The notes under the pieces are model-generated. The model worked only from the letters and a program-made list of their open reading frames with translations, was not told where the DNA came from and did not search any database. A stretch of DNA of 64,000 nucleotides from contig CAVRUQ010000003.1 of assembly GCA_963724405.1 (NCBI GenBank), positions 558,001-622,000 of the forward strand, read 5' to 3'. Below are positions 50,913 to 59,685 of the stretch, in pieces (positions within the stretch are counted from its first letter, which is position 1; the number at the start of each line of letters is the position of its first letter). Source of the DNA: CAVQBJ01 sp963724405. Its GTDB lineage: Bacteria; Actinomycetota; Thermoleophilia; Solirubrobacterales; Solirubrobacteraceae. A program made the translations under genes and the position numbers.

Positions 50913-51461
50913 ATGCCCGCCCGCACGCCGTCGCATCCCGTTGCGCGCACCACCCGTCACCTCGCCCTTGCCGCCGCGTGCGGATGCGTGATCGCCGGGT
51001 GCGGCGACAGCAGCACGGCGCAGATCGACCGGACGTGGTCACGCTTCGCCCCGGCGGTCGATCACGAGATCGCCCACATCGCGCCCTTCCACGTCGACTT
51101 CATCCTGCCGGACAACGGGGCCGAGCTTCCGGACGTGCTGATCAAGCGCGTGTCCACCGTGCCCCTCCGCGATCTCGCTCTGCCTCTGCTGCCGAAGCTC
51201 CTCTACGTCCCCCCTCCTGCCCCCTGGGTGTCGGCGGCACGGTACGTCGCTCCGGCCGAGTGCGCCGCCCTGGAGCGCACATGGAACGCCACGTCGTGTG
51301 CGGACGCGCTCCAGTCCCGCTTCCCGGATCGTGGCTCGCTGCTCGTGACGCACCTGTCGGACGTCCACGTCACGGGCACCACCGCGACGGCGCGCGCCGG
51401 CTCGACCGTCGTGCGCTTCGCGCGCACGCTTGGCGAGTGGCGCATCGCCTCGGTCGGCTGA
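50913..51461 (+). CDS. Predicted lipoprotein
   Basis: A 182-residue protein with a lipoprotein signal peptide: basic N-terminus, hydrophobic LALAAACGCVIAGC, lipobox VIAGC with Cys at about residue 30. The mature part has a cysteine pair (AECAAL and TSCADAL) and a C-terminal strand-rich half ending in FARTLGEWRIASVG, which resembles small NTF2-like secreted proteins. The ATG at 50913 lies 7 bases after TATCTC. Substrate unknown. Confidence 0.7.
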   Translation: MPARTPSHPVARTTRHLALAAACGCVIAGCGDSSTAQIDRTWSRFAPAVDHEIAHIAPFHVDFILPDNGAELPDVLIKRVSTVPLRDLALPLLPKLLYVPPPAPWVSAARYVAPAECAALERTWNATSCADALQSRFPDRGSLLVTHLSDVHVTGTTATARAGSTVVRFARTLGEWRIASVG

Positions 51462-51479
51462 GCGGGCACCGGAGCGCCG

Positions 51480-52079
51480 CTACGCCGGCGCCGGTGCGAA
51501 GCCGGCCAGCAGCGCGTCGATGGCCAGCTCCCAGCGCCGCTGGATCGCCGCGTCGGTGCGGCCGAGCCGTTGCGAGCTCTCCGCGGCGGCGAGGCCGTGG
51601 ATGAGTGCGACGTAGGCGTGGCTGATGTCGACCGCGTCGCCGCGCAACCGCCCGGCGACGATCGCCGACCCCACGGCGGCGACGAGCTGCTCGCGCACCG
51701 CCGCGCCCGCGGCCTGTTCCTGCGGAACGGGATCGAAGCTCGCGAACGGTCGCGAGAACATCAGGGCCGACAGGGCCGGGTGCGCCACGATGAACGTGCG
51801 GTAGCGCTGCGCGAGCTCGCGCAGCGCGTGCACGGGGTCGCTCGGGGTCCGCGGCTCGCGCAGATGATCGCCCAGCCGCGCGAAACCCGAGAAGAACAGC
51901 TCGCGCACGAGGCCGCCCTTGTCTCCGAACAGCTCGTAGATCGCCGCCGGGGACGTTTCCGCCTCCTGCGCCACCCGGCGTGCGGTGAGCGCGTCGAGCC
52001 CCTCCGTGCCGAGCAGGCGCAGCGCCGCGCCGAGCACCCGCTCGGCGAGCTGCGGGGTCCGCTGCTTCGGGCGAGGCAT
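51480..52079 (-). CDS. TetR-family transcriptional regulator
   Basis: A 199-residue regulator. The N-terminal helix-turn-helix has LTARRVAQEAETSPAAIYELFGDKGGLVRELF (core: ETSPAAIYELFGDKGGL). The C-terminal ligand domain is helical. It is divergent from the crotonase gene across a 54-bp gap that holds a 12-bp palindrome, so it probably represses that gene and itself. Its own ATG lies 6 bases after TATCGT (leaderless pattern). Confidence 0.92.
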   Translation of the reverse strand: MPRPKQRTPQLAERVLGAALRLLGTEGLDALTARRVAQEAETSPAAIYELFGDKGGLVRELFFSGFARLGDHLREPRTPSDPVHALRELAQRYRTFIVAHPALSALMFSRPFASFDPVPQEQAAGAAVREQLVAAVGSAIVAGRLRGDAVDISHAYVALIHGLAAAESSQRLGRTDAAIQRRWELAIDALLAGFAPAPA

Positions 52080-52100
52080 GCCCCGACGATAGCGAACCAA

Positions 52101-52112
52101 CGTTTCGAAACG
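52101..52112. promoter_or_regulatory. Palindromic operator between tetR and crotonase genes
   Basis: CGTTTCGAAACG is a perfect 12-bp palindrome in the 54-bp divergent gap. It lies between the two -10 boxes (TATCGT for the regulator and TAAGCT for the crotonase). It is the natural candidate for the TetR operator. Confidence 0.6.
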
Positions 52113-52133
52113 CCGTTCCGATAAGCTCCGTCC

Positions 52134-52820
52134 ATGACCACACTGACCACGTACGAGCTGGCCGACGGCGTCGCGACGATCACGATGGACGACGGCAAGG
52201 TCAACGCCCTCTCGCTCGCCATGCTGGCCGAGCTCGCCGGCCGATTCGATCAGGCGCAGGCCGACGAGGCGGTCGTCCTGCTGACCGGCAGGGAGCGCAC
52301 GTTCTCGGCTGGCTTCGACCTCCGTTGCGAGGCGGAGCGCTGGCCCGAGATGCTCGCCGCCGGCGCCGGCCTCGCCGAGCGCATGCTCTCCTTTCCCCGC
52401 CCGGTCGTGGCGGCGTGCACCGGCAGCGCGATTGCGATGGGCGGCTTCCTGCTCCTCTCGGCCGACCACCGGATCGGCCTGCGCGGTGACTTTCGCGTCG
52501 GCCTCAACGAGGTCGCGATCGGCCTGACGCTGCCCTGGTTCGGCATCGAGATCGCCCGGCACCGGCTGACGCGCCCGTACTTCGACCGCTGCACCGTGAC
52601 CGGCGTGATCGTCGGGCCCGAGGAGGCGCAGGCGGCCGGATTCCTCGATCGCCTGGTCGCTGCCGGGGAGCTGCCGGCCGCCGCACTCGCGGCGGCGGCC
52701 GAGCTGGCCGGCGTCGACCCCGTCGCCCACGCCGCCACCAAGCTCCGGGTGCGCGAACCGGTGCTCGCCGGCGTCCGGGACGGCATCGACCGGATCACGG
52801 GGACCGGCCGGGAGTGGTGA
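52134..52820 (+). CDS. Enoyl-CoA hydratase/isomerase family protein (crotonase-like)
   Basis: A 228-residue crotonase-fold protein. Oxyanion-hole segments are GRERTFSAGFDLRC and GSAIAMGGFLLLSADHRIG. It handles CoA thioesters (hydration, isomerisation or hydrolysis). The usual catalytic Glu pair of enoyl-CoA hydratase is not clearly placed, so the exact reaction is open. The ATG at 52134 lies 6 bases after TAAGCT. Regulation by the divergent TetR protein is likely. Confidence 0.88.
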   Translation: MTTLTTYELADGVATITMDDGKVNALSLAMLAELAGRFDQAQADEAVVLLTGRERTFSAGFDLRCEAERWPEMLAAGAGLAERMLSFPRPVVAACTGSAIAMGGFLLLSADHRIGLRGDFRVGLNEVAIGLTLPWFGIEIARHRLTRPYFDRCTVTGVIVGPEEAQAAGFLDRLVAAGELPAAALAAAAELAGVDPVAHAATKLRVREPVLAGVRDGIDRITGTGREW

Positions 52821-52861
52821 CCGCCCCGGGCTGACCGAGCGCGAACCGGACTGCTGCGGAT

Positions 52862-53573
52862 TTACCCCGAGCCCGCGCGGCCTACGGCCCGCTGATCGGA
52901 CGCTGGTCTCCCCCACGGGTGATCGGGCGCTACTCGGACGCGGCGTTCACGACCGGCAGGGCGCCGTGGTACCCGCGGCTGGCCGCAGCGCCGGACGGCG
53001 AGGTGCTCGCGGCCTGGAACGCGTGCTCGTCCGCGCGGAGCTGCGGACGGAGCCCGCGCGGACTCGTCGTCGACCGGCGTTCGGAGCGCCGCGGCTTCGC
53101 CGCTCCCCAGATTGTGCGCGGCGCTCCGCTCGGCGCGATTCCCCAGTTCGACGCGGGCGGAGCCGGCTACCTGGACAGTGCCTGCAGCGGGGATATGCCG
53201 ATCGCTCCCGCGCGCAGCCACCGCTTCAGCCGGACCGTCGTGCGGACACGAGGGCCGGTGTCCGCGCTCACGCTGTCCCTCGCCGCGTTCAGCGCACCGC
53301 TCGGGGCCGCAGGCCGGCCGGGCCCGACGCAGCCGGTCCGCGGCGCGGTCGTCGCGTTCACCGCCGACGGCGGCGGGGACGTGGTGTTCGCGCGACCGCC
53401 GGGACCCGGTCCGAGCACGAGCGCGGTGTTCGTCCGCCCCGCCGGCGATCTCCGCCGACCAGGCCGCCCCGGCCCGGTCGGCGGAGATCGCCGTCGCGGC
53501 TGCGGCCGGGCGCGCGGCGGCGCTGGCCTGGGCGGGCGCGCGGACGCTCGAGCTGTCGGTCTGGCGCCCGTAG
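52862..53573 (+). pseudogene. Remnant of a secreted propeller-like protein
   Basis: One frame reads GRWSPPRVIGRYSDAAFT, then PRLAAAPDGEVLAAWNACSS and further blade-like segments to about 53445 (AVFVRPAGDL). The continuation ISADQAAPARSAEIAVAA…GARTLELSVWRP is in another frame and ends at a TAG at 53573. No start codon or signal peptide is found upstream, where the frame runs into the crotonase gene's downstream region. The pattern fits a 5'-truncated, frameshifted beta-propeller gene. Confidence 0.5.
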
Positions 53574-53653
53574 GCGCCGGTCGCTGCCGCGCCCGAGCCG
53601 GGCGGATGGAATTTCCAGCGCCGGATCCGCGTCTTACACGGCAGGAGGCAATC

Positions 53654-53827
53654 ATGGTCATTCCAGCCGTCACAGAAATCCGGCGCCACGGCGCCGCCCG
53701 CCCCGGCCCCGGCGAGTCGAACGGGTCCTACGGCACGCCGCGGACGATCTCGGTGTGGCCCGGTCACGACCCGGTGCAGACGATCGACGCCGGCCCGCGC
53801 CCGGCCGGCACGCCACGTCCCAACTGA
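53654..53827 (+). CDS. Small protein of 57 residues with a strong ribosome binding site
   Basis: An ATG at 53654 is preceded by GGCAGGAGG with a 5-base spacing, the best Shine-Dalgarno in this part of the window. The product starts MVIPAVTEIRRHGAARPG and is Gly/Pro-rich with a basic C-terminus. It has no hydrophobic segment and no known motif. It follows the broken propeller gene. It may be a genuine small protein or a decayed fragment. Confidence 0.4.
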   Translation: MVIPAVTEIRRHGAARPGPGESNGSYGTPRTISVWPGHDPVQTIDAGPRPAGTPRPN

Positions 53828-53974
53828 CGGACGCCCGATCCCGGCGCGCGGCCATCGCACCGAGCGGTCGCGGCCGAGGCACCCGACGCCCCGATCGAGG
53901 CCGGCAGAGCGCCGACCCTCCCCCGCGTGCGGTCTCGGCCGGAGCCAGGCGCACCCACCGAGACCGCTTCCCGC

Positions 53975-54361
53975 TCACCCGGGGAGCGCGGCCCCTTCCT
54001 CGCTGAACGCCGGCGGCGAGTAGGGCCGGCCCGGGGTCGCCCCGATCGCGAGCAACCGGACCGGCTCATCGGCGGTGGTGATCTTGCGCCGCACCCCGGG
54101 TGCGACGCGGGCGAACACGCCCGGCTCGAGCCGGAACGTCTCGCCGCCCGCGTGCAAGGTGGCCGAGCCGGAGAGCGCCGTGTACACCTCCTCCTGCCCG
54201 TCCGCCGCATGGTCGTGCTCCGGGTAGTGCTCGAACCCCGGCGGGAAGTTCTCGACCTGCATTCCGAACGACGTCACGCCGAGGCTGGCGCGGGCGCGGC
54301 AGAAGCCCCCGCCGTTGGGGGAGTCGAACTCCTCGACCCGCTTGACCATGACATCCGGCAT
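53975..54361 (-). CDS. Cupin-domain protein
   Basis: A 128-residue single cupin. The metal motif region reads FEHYPEHDHAADGQEEVYTALSG, with His and Glu ligands in HYPEHDH and QEEVY, and the second motif region lies in EPGVFARVAPGVRRK. The ATG at 54361 has AGGAGG 6 bases upstream, which fixes the start. It may bind a small ligand or catalyse a simple reaction; which one cannot be said. Confidence 0.88.
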   Translation of the reverse strand: MPDVMVKRVEEFDSPNGGGFCRARASLGVTSFGMQVENFPPGFEHYPEHDHAADGQEEVYTALSGSATLHAGGETFRLEPGVFARVAPGVRRKITTADEPVRLLAIGATPGRPYSPPAFSEEGAALPG

Positions 54362-54459
54362 CTCATACCTCCTCGTTCTCGAAGAACCTGTCGTGGGGCG
54401 ACGAACGGCGCTCGGCCGAATCGACGGGACCGGGCCACACTCTCACACGACGGACGTCG

Positions 54460-56739
54460 CTATGGGGCGCCGGTGCGGTTGACGAGCGGCCGGTAGGTCC
54501 GGCACGGCTCGCCGCGGAGTCCCGGACACGGCGGGAGCCCGGTCGGCACGCGCACGCCCGGGACGACCGGGAGAACGAGTCGCGAGGGCATCGCGCGCGA
54601 GTAGGCGAGCGACACGGCGGCGGGACGCGCCGGGATCGTGCTGCCGAACGACCACACGGGCTGATCGCCACCGGGCGCGGCGACCGTGATGCGGATGCGC
54701 GATCCGGCGCGGTAGACGTGGCCCTCGTAGTACAGGGGAATGACGATCTCGGCGAAGTGCCCGGCGGGCAGCGGCGCCGCGTCGGGCCGGCGCAGGCTGA
54801 GCACCGGCTGCAGCAACGTGCTCCGCCGGGGGTCGAGCCGGCGCTCGCTCGCCCGCAGCCAGCCGTTCTGGACGAACGTCTCCAGGCCGTCGGGCCGGAC
54901 CTCGGAGACCGTGACCTGCAGATCGACGCTCGGTGCGGAGGCGCGGATCCACGCGCGCAGCGCGCCGGCGCCGATCACCGCCGTGTCGGCGCGCAGTGGG
55001 GCGGTCAGATACGAGAGCGCGGCGCCGGGCCTGCTCTGCACCCAACGGTACGGCGGCGTGGCGGTCCACAGGCCGCCCGGGCCGCCGGCGGTGTCACCGG
55101 TGAAGTCGGTGAGCGGCGCCGCGCGCGGGTTCCAGCTGAACGCGTCGACGCCGCGCGCCGGGGACGGCGCGGCGCTCAATCGCCCGCCGGCGGCGAGGTA
55201 CCACGCACGGGCGCGGGTCCCCGGCAGCGGGAATCGGGCGAACGACTGCTCGAAGGCGGCGACCGGCGCACCCGGCGCCGCGCCCGCGCCGTTGTCGAAC
55301 AGGATGCGCACCGGCGCCAACCGCTCGAAGGCCGCGAGCGCCGCCGCGTAGGTGGGCTGCGCCTGGATCGGATCGCTCGGCAGGGTCACCCCGGGGACGC
55401 CGATGGTGGCGGCGAACAGACTCGGCGCCAACGGCCCGACGAGCGGCGGGAGCGCCGGCCGACGCCGGGCGACGAACAGCTCGAGGAAGTCGTACCAGCG
55501 GTTGAAGGTCGCCGGGTCGATCGAGTCGATGTGCGTGCCATTGGTGAACGTGAACCACTTGCGCGGCGTGCCGGTGAAGTGCTCGGCCAGGTCGGGGCAG
55601 TGCGCGCCGGTCTGCTCGTCGGTCCACTGGCAGGCGAGGAACACCGGAACCGCGATCCGGTGCACGAAGGTGATCGGCGCGAGCGGATCGGCGACCGCGG
55701 GGACGTAGAAGCGGTTCGCGGCGACCTTGGCGAGCAGGTTGACGGCCGCGCCGTGCAGCACCTGGTTCGCCCGGCACGTGGCGTCGCCCGCGCGAATCCG
55801 CCGTAGCGCCCACGCCTGTCCGCCGGCCGGCGACGCCGGCAGCGCGTCGTGCACCCGCTCCTCGACCCAGGAGAGAGCGAACCCGGTGTTGAGGATCCCG
55901 CCCGGGTAGAGCGTCGTCGCGGTGTCGTCGATCACCGACAGCGGCGTGATCGCCGCCAGGCTCGGCGGGCGTGTCGCGGCCACGAACAGCTGGCTGATCC
56001 CGCCGTAGGACACGCCGACCATGCCGACCCGGTGATGCAGAACCCAGGGCTGGCGGGCGACGGTCTCGATGACGTCGTACCCGTCGAGATTCTGCAGCGG
56101 CTCGAAGTAGTCGAAGGCGCCGCCCGAGCAACCGGTGCCGCGCATGTTCACGTCGACGACGGCGAAGCCGAGCAGGTTGGCGATCGGGGCGATCCCGTTG
56201 TCCGGCCCGGCCGGGTCGGCGTAGCCGTACCCGGAGTACTCGACGAGCGTCGGGTACGGCCCGTGGCCAGCACCGGCCGGCAGGTGCACGTCGATGGCGA
56301 GGCTCGTGCCGTCGCGCGTGGTCAGATAGCCGTAGCCGCTCGAGGGCAGCCGCCGGGCGTAGATGCGCGTGCTCGGCGGCGCGGAGCGATCGGGCAGGAC
56401 GGCGACCGGCCCGGACTGCGCTGCGCCCCGTCCGACGCGCTCGCGCACCCGATAGCCGGGCCCGGCCGGCACGTCGCGGAACACGGTCCCCCCGAGCGAG
56501 TCCGCCCGCTGGACATGCACCACGCGACCGCGACCATTGACAAGGGTGAGCCTCGCGCCCGCGCCCGTCCCCGTGACATCGACCTGTAGCACGCTTCCGC
56601 GAACCGCCAGGCTCTTCCCGGCCTGCGTGATCGCGGCCTGGGCGACGGGGGCCGCCGCGCCGGACAGCATCGCCGCGAGCAGCACGAGCGACGGCCGCGC
56701 TGCCCGCGCACGCCGCGCGGCCCTCTCGATGCTCCTCAT
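54460..56739 (-). CDS. Secreted CocE/NonD-family hydrolase (X-Pro dipeptidyl-peptidase-like)
   Basis: A 759-residue exported serine hydrolase. A signal peptide spans residues 1-35 (LVLLAAMLSGAAAPVAQA). The alpha/beta-hydrolase domain has TRDGTSLAIDVHLP, the oxyanion-side VNMRGTGCSGG, and the nucleophile elbow VGVSYGG with Ser near residue 241. The remaining catalytic residues probably lie in GPDNGIAPIAN and FTNGTHIDS. A C-terminal jelly-roll domain (IVIPLYYEGHVYRAGSRIRI) matches the X-Pro dipeptidyl-peptidase/CocE family. Likely acts on peptides or esters outside the cell. No operon partners. Confidence 0.9.
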   Translation of the reverse strand: MRSIERAARRARAARPSLVLLAAMLSGAAAPVAQAAITQAGKSLAVRGSVLQVDVTGTGAGARLTLVNGRGRVVHVQRADSLGGTVFRDVPAGPGYRVRERVGRGAAQSGPVAVLPDRSAPPSTRIYARRLPSSGYGYLTTRDGTSLAIDVHLPAGAGHGPYPTLVEYSGYGYADPAGPDNGIAPIANLLGFAVVDVNMRGTGCSGGAFDYFEPLQNLDGYDVIETVARQPWVLHHRVGMVGVSYGGISQLFVAATRPPSLAAITPLSVIDDTATTLYPGGILNTGFALSWVEERVHDALPASPAGGQAWALRRIRAGDATCRANQVLHGAAVNLLAKVAANRFYVPAVADPLAPITFVHRIAVPVFLACQWTDEQTGAHCPDLAEHFTGTPRKWFTFTNGTHIDSIDPATFNRWYDFLELFVARRRPALPPLVGPLAPSLFAATIGVPGVTLPSDPIQAQPTYAAALAAFERLAPVRILFDNGAGAAPGAPVAAFEQSFARFPLPGTRARAWYLAAGGRLSAAPSPARGVDAFSWNPRAAPLTDFTGDTAGGPGGLWTATPPYRWVQSRPGAALSYLTAPLRADTAVIGAGALRAWIRASAPSVDLQVTVSEVRPDGLETFVQNGWLRASERRLDPRRSTLLQPVLSLRRPDAAPLPAGHFAEIVIPLYYEGHVYRAGSRIRITVAAPGGDQPVWSFGSTIPARPAAVSLAYSRAMPSRLVLPVVPGVRVPTGLPPCPGLRGEPCRTYRPLVNRTGAP

Positions 56740-56781
56740 GCCCTGACAATGGCAGGTCCGACCGCGCCCGCCGGCCCGTCG

Positions 56782-57105
56782 CTAGGTCGGAAAGCGCCAG
56801 TAGGCCGCCGCCAGCCACTCGATGATGCGCACCTCGAGCACCTGCAGGAACTCGTCGACGCCGGCTCCGGGACGCGGCGGCGCCCCGATCATCTCTCCGT
56901 CCCAGATCGACCACTCGTGGGAGCGCGACTCGCCCTGGGCCGTCGCGACCACGCGGATGACGGTGTCCGGGTATCCCCCCACGATCATGGCCATGGCCAG
57001 GCCGTCCGCGGCGGGCGCCACCTCCTGGTTGAAGCGCTCGAGCAGCTCGCGCTCGACCTGCTCGATCTCCTGCGGCGTGAGGGCCGCGTGCTCCTCGGTG
57101 CTCAT
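56782..57105 (-). CDS. Hypothetical protein
   Basis: A 107-residue soluble, acidic protein with an N-terminal helix (LTPQEIEQVERELLERFNQEV) and a beta-rich middle (GYPDTVIRVVATAQGESRSHEW). It is well-behaved in composition and codon use, but no family was recognised. It lies between the CocE-type gene (42 bases away, same strand, upstream of it) and the divergent MFS gene. Confidence 0.7.
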   Translation of the reverse strand: MSTEEHAALTPQEIEQVERELLERFNQEVAPAADGLAMAMIVGGYPDTVIRVVATAQGESRSHEWSIWDGEMIGAPPRPGAGVDEFLQVLEVRIIEWLAAAYWRFPT

Positions 57106-57241
57106 CCCGCCCCCGCTCCGCGTCCGTCCACCGCCGCCATCCCCTGTCGATCTGCCCGAACAGGATGGATCCTACGCGCTCGGGAGGCGCATCCCCGCGC
57201 GCCGGAGGACGGAAGGCGGCGGGTGCTGCCCGTTTCGGTCC

Positions 57242-57247
57242 TACCTT
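57242..57247 (+). promoter_or_regulatory. -10 box of the MFS gene (leaderless pattern)
   Basis: TACCTT is followed by 6 bases and the ATG. No good -35 box is visible. Confidence 0.4.
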
Positions 57248-57253
57248 GATCGT

Positions 57254-58711
57254 ATGGCCGAGACGACCGCCCAGCAGTCGCCGGACCGACGGCGCCGGCG
57301 GCTCATCCTCGCGATCTGCTGCATGAGCCTGCTCATCGTCGGGCTCGACAACACGATCGTCAACGTCGCGCTGCCCTCGATCGGACGCGAGCTGCACGCC
57401 ACCGTCTCGGGACTGCAGTGGACCGTCAGCGCCTACACGCTCGTCATCGCGAGCCTGCTCCTGCTCGCCGGGTCGATGGCCGACCGCTACGGCCGGCGGC
57501 GGGTCTTCCAGATCGGCCTCGCGCTCTTCACGCTCGGCTCGCTGCTGTGCAGCCTGGCTCCGAGCCTCGAGTTCCTCGTGGCGTTCCGGATGCTCCAGGG
57601 CGTCGGCGCGTCGATGCTCAACCCGGTCGCGATGTCGATCATCCGCAACACCTTCGACGATCCGCGTGAGCGTGCCCAGGCCATCGGCCTGTGGGGGGCG
57701 ACGGTCGGCGTCAGCTTCGCGCTCGGACCGGTCGTCGGCGGCGCCCTCGTGCAGTCGGTCGGCTGGCGCTCGATCTTCTGGATCAACATCCCCGTCGGGC
57801 TTGCCGCGCTCGGGCTGACCGCCCGCTTCGTGCCCGAGTCGCGCGCGACGCGAGCCCGCCGCTTCGACGCGGCCGGTCAGCTGCTCGTGATCGTCATGCT
57901 CGCCTCGCTCACCTACGCGATCATCGAGGGTCCGTCGCTCGGCTGGTCCTCGACGCGCGAGCTCGCGTTGTTCGGGCTCGTCGTCGCGTCGTTCCTCGGG
58001 TTGCTCTGGCACGAGTCCCGCCAGGGCGATCCGCTCATCGAGCTCGCCTTCTTTCGCAGCATCCCGTTCTCGGGCGCGGCGGTCATCGCGATGAGCGCAT
58101 TCGCGGCGCTCGGCGGCTACCTGTTCCTCAACACGCTCTACCTGCAAGAGGTCCGCGGGCTGTCGGCGCTGCACGCCGGGCTGTACGTGCTGCCGCTCGC
58201 GGCGATGACGATCGTGTTCTCGCCGCTGTCCGGCCGCCTCGTCGGGCGCCGTGGCTCGCGCGTGCCGCTCGTCATCGGCGGGCTCGGCATCACCATCAGC
58301 AGCCTGATGCTCACCGGGCTGTCGACCGGCACGTCGACCGGCTGGCTGCTCGCCGCGTACGTCATCTTCGGGATCGGCTTCGGGATGGTCAATCCGCCGA
58401 TCACCGTCACGGCGGTGGTCGGCATGCCCCCGGCGCAGGCCGGGGTCGCCGCGGCCGTCGCATCGACCTCCCGCCAGATCGGCCAGACGCTCGGCGTCGC
58501 CGTCGTCGGCGCGATCGCCGCGCCGGCCGCCGAGCGGGCGCTGCACCTGCAGCTCACCCACTCGAGCCACGCCGGCTGGTGGTTCACCACCGCGTGCGGG
58601 GCGCTCGTGGTCGTCCTCGGGCTCGCCACGACGACGCGTCGCGCGCGGGCGACCGCGCGGGTCGCCAGAGCTCGCTTCGGCGAGGTCGACGGCGTGCCGG
58701 CCGGCGCGTAA
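57254..58711 (+). CDS. MFS exporter, DHA2 (EmrB/QacA-like) family
   Basis: A 485-residue membrane transporter with about 14 helices. Motif C-like and A-like signatures are present: LDNTIVNVALPSIGREL in helix 1, GSMADRYGRRRVFQIG between helices 2 and 3, and GFGMVNPPITVTAV later. Members export drugs or metabolites by proton antiport. The ATG at 57254 lies 6 bases after TACCTT (leaderless pattern) and replaces a longer, unlikely start. It converges on the YbjQ-type gene with an 18-bp gap. Confidence 0.92.
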   Translation: MAETTAQQSPDRRRRRLILAICCMSLLIVGLDNTIVNVALPSIGRELHATVSGLQWTVSAYTLVIASLLLLAGSMADRYGRRRVFQIGLALFTLGSLLCSLAPSLEFLVAFRMLQGVGASMLNPVAMSIIRNTFDDPRERAQAIGLWGATVGVSFALGPVVGGALVQSVGWRSIFWINIPVGLAALGLTARFVPESRATRARRFDAAGQLLVIVMLASLTYAIIEGPSLGWSSTRELALFGLVVASFLGLLWHESRQGDPLIELAFFRSIPFSGAAVIAMSAFAALGGYLFLNTLYLQEVRGLSALHAGLYVLPLAAMTIVFSPLSGRLVGRRGSRVPLVIGGLGITISSLMLTGLSTGTSTGWLLAAYVIFGIGFGMVNPPITVTAVVGMPPAQAGVAAAVASTSRQIGQTLGVAVVGAIAAPAAERALHLQLTHSSHAGWWFTTACGALVVVLGLATTTRRARATARVARARFGEVDGVPAGA

Positions 58712-58729
58712 CGGCGCGCCCCGCGATCG

Positions 58730-59668
58730 CTAGCCGGTGACGGGCAGCACGAAGCTCGGGCCCTCCACGACCGCCTCCTCGCTCGGGATCACCGCGGTCC
58801 CGATCGCGAAGAACTCGATGATGTGCGAGCCCCAGCCGTGGCTGCCCTGCCCCAGGCGAGCGCCGACGATGCCGCGCGCCTGCACCTGCTCGGCCTCGGC
58901 CTGCATCCGCTGCATGGCCAGCTCGCGCGCCTCGTAGAGCGCCTCGGTGAAGACCGTCATCTCCTGGTTCTGGCCCATCTGGCGGAACGACTGGCGCATG
59001 CTCTGGTGGGCGACGTGGTAGACGCAGTTGCCCATTACGAGCCCGACGGGCCGGAAGCCGGTCCGCAGCACGGTGGTGAAGTCCTGGCCGGACATGTCGC
59101 TCGTGAACGGCCGCCCGTTGGGCGCCCGGTGCAGGACGCCCTCGCGATGCTTGACGGCGGTGCCGACGGCGATGAACTCGGCCATGTCGGCACCCCACTC
59201 GTAGCGTCCGATGTCCAGGCGCACGCCGACGACCCCGTCGGCGCCGAGCTGGTCGGCCTCCTCCTCCATGCGGGTCATGGCGAGCTCGCGGGCGTGGTAC
59301 ATCGCCTGCGTCAGCACGCCCATCTCCTGGCTCTTCCTCCAATTCGCCTGCTGGAAGCCGATGTGGTAGATCGAGCTGCCGAGCACGAGGCCGAGCGGCT
59401 CGAAGCCGGCCTCGCGGACCACGAGGTGCTCGTTGGCCGACAGGTCGCTGGTGAAGAAGCCACTCTGGGCAGAGCGCTTCATGCGCTCGACCCGCGCCCG
59501 CCCGGCCTCGGGGATCCCGGCGAGCGAGCCCGCCTCGTACTGACCCGCCGTGGGCGCCTGCTCGACGCTCTGCGCCGGCGCGCCCGGCGCCGGCCCGTCG
59601 TCCTGCGGCCCGGGAGCCGCGGCGGCCGGCGCGGGAGCGCCTGCCTCGTCACGCTTGAGAAAACCCAC
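58730..59668 (-). CDS. Protein with two YbjQ-type (heavy-metal-binding-like) domains
   Basis: A 312-residue soluble protein. After a Pro/Ala-rich N-terminus come two homologous halves. Each has an SLAxNEHLVVREAGFEPLG / SGQDFTTVLRTGFRPVGLV start, then xYHIGFQQxxWRxSQEM and a QAMYHARELAMxRMxxEAxQxxADGVVGVRL helix-strand unit, here in shortened form. This is the UPF0145/YbjQ fold, normally a single domain forming a pentamer, so a tandem duplication is unusual. The GTG at 59668 has AAAGGAC upstream. It is cotranscribed with the preceding small gene. Confidence 0.85.
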   Translation of the reverse strand: MGFLKRDEAGAPAPAAAAPGPQDDGPAPGAPAQSVEQAPTAGQYEAGSLAGIPEAGRARVERMKRSAQSGFFTSDLSANEHLVVREAGFEPLGLVLGSSIYHIGFQQANWRKSQEMGVLTQAMYHARELAMTRMEEEADQLGADGVVGVRLDIGRYEWGADMAEFIAVGTAVKHREGVLHRAPNGRPFTSDMSGQDFTTVLRTGFRPVGLVMGNCVYHVAHQSMRQSFRQMGQNQEMTVFTEALYEARELAMQRMQAEAEQVQARGIVGARLGQGSHGWGSHIIEFFAIGTAVIPSEEAVVEGPSFVLPVTG

Positions 59669-59685
59669 GTTGCGTCCTTTCCTCG

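Noticed and set aside
46490..54361. Defence island or biosynthetic gene cluster
   Set aside because: No nuclease, helicase, methylase or synthase set that would form such a system was found. The genes are unrelated singletons.
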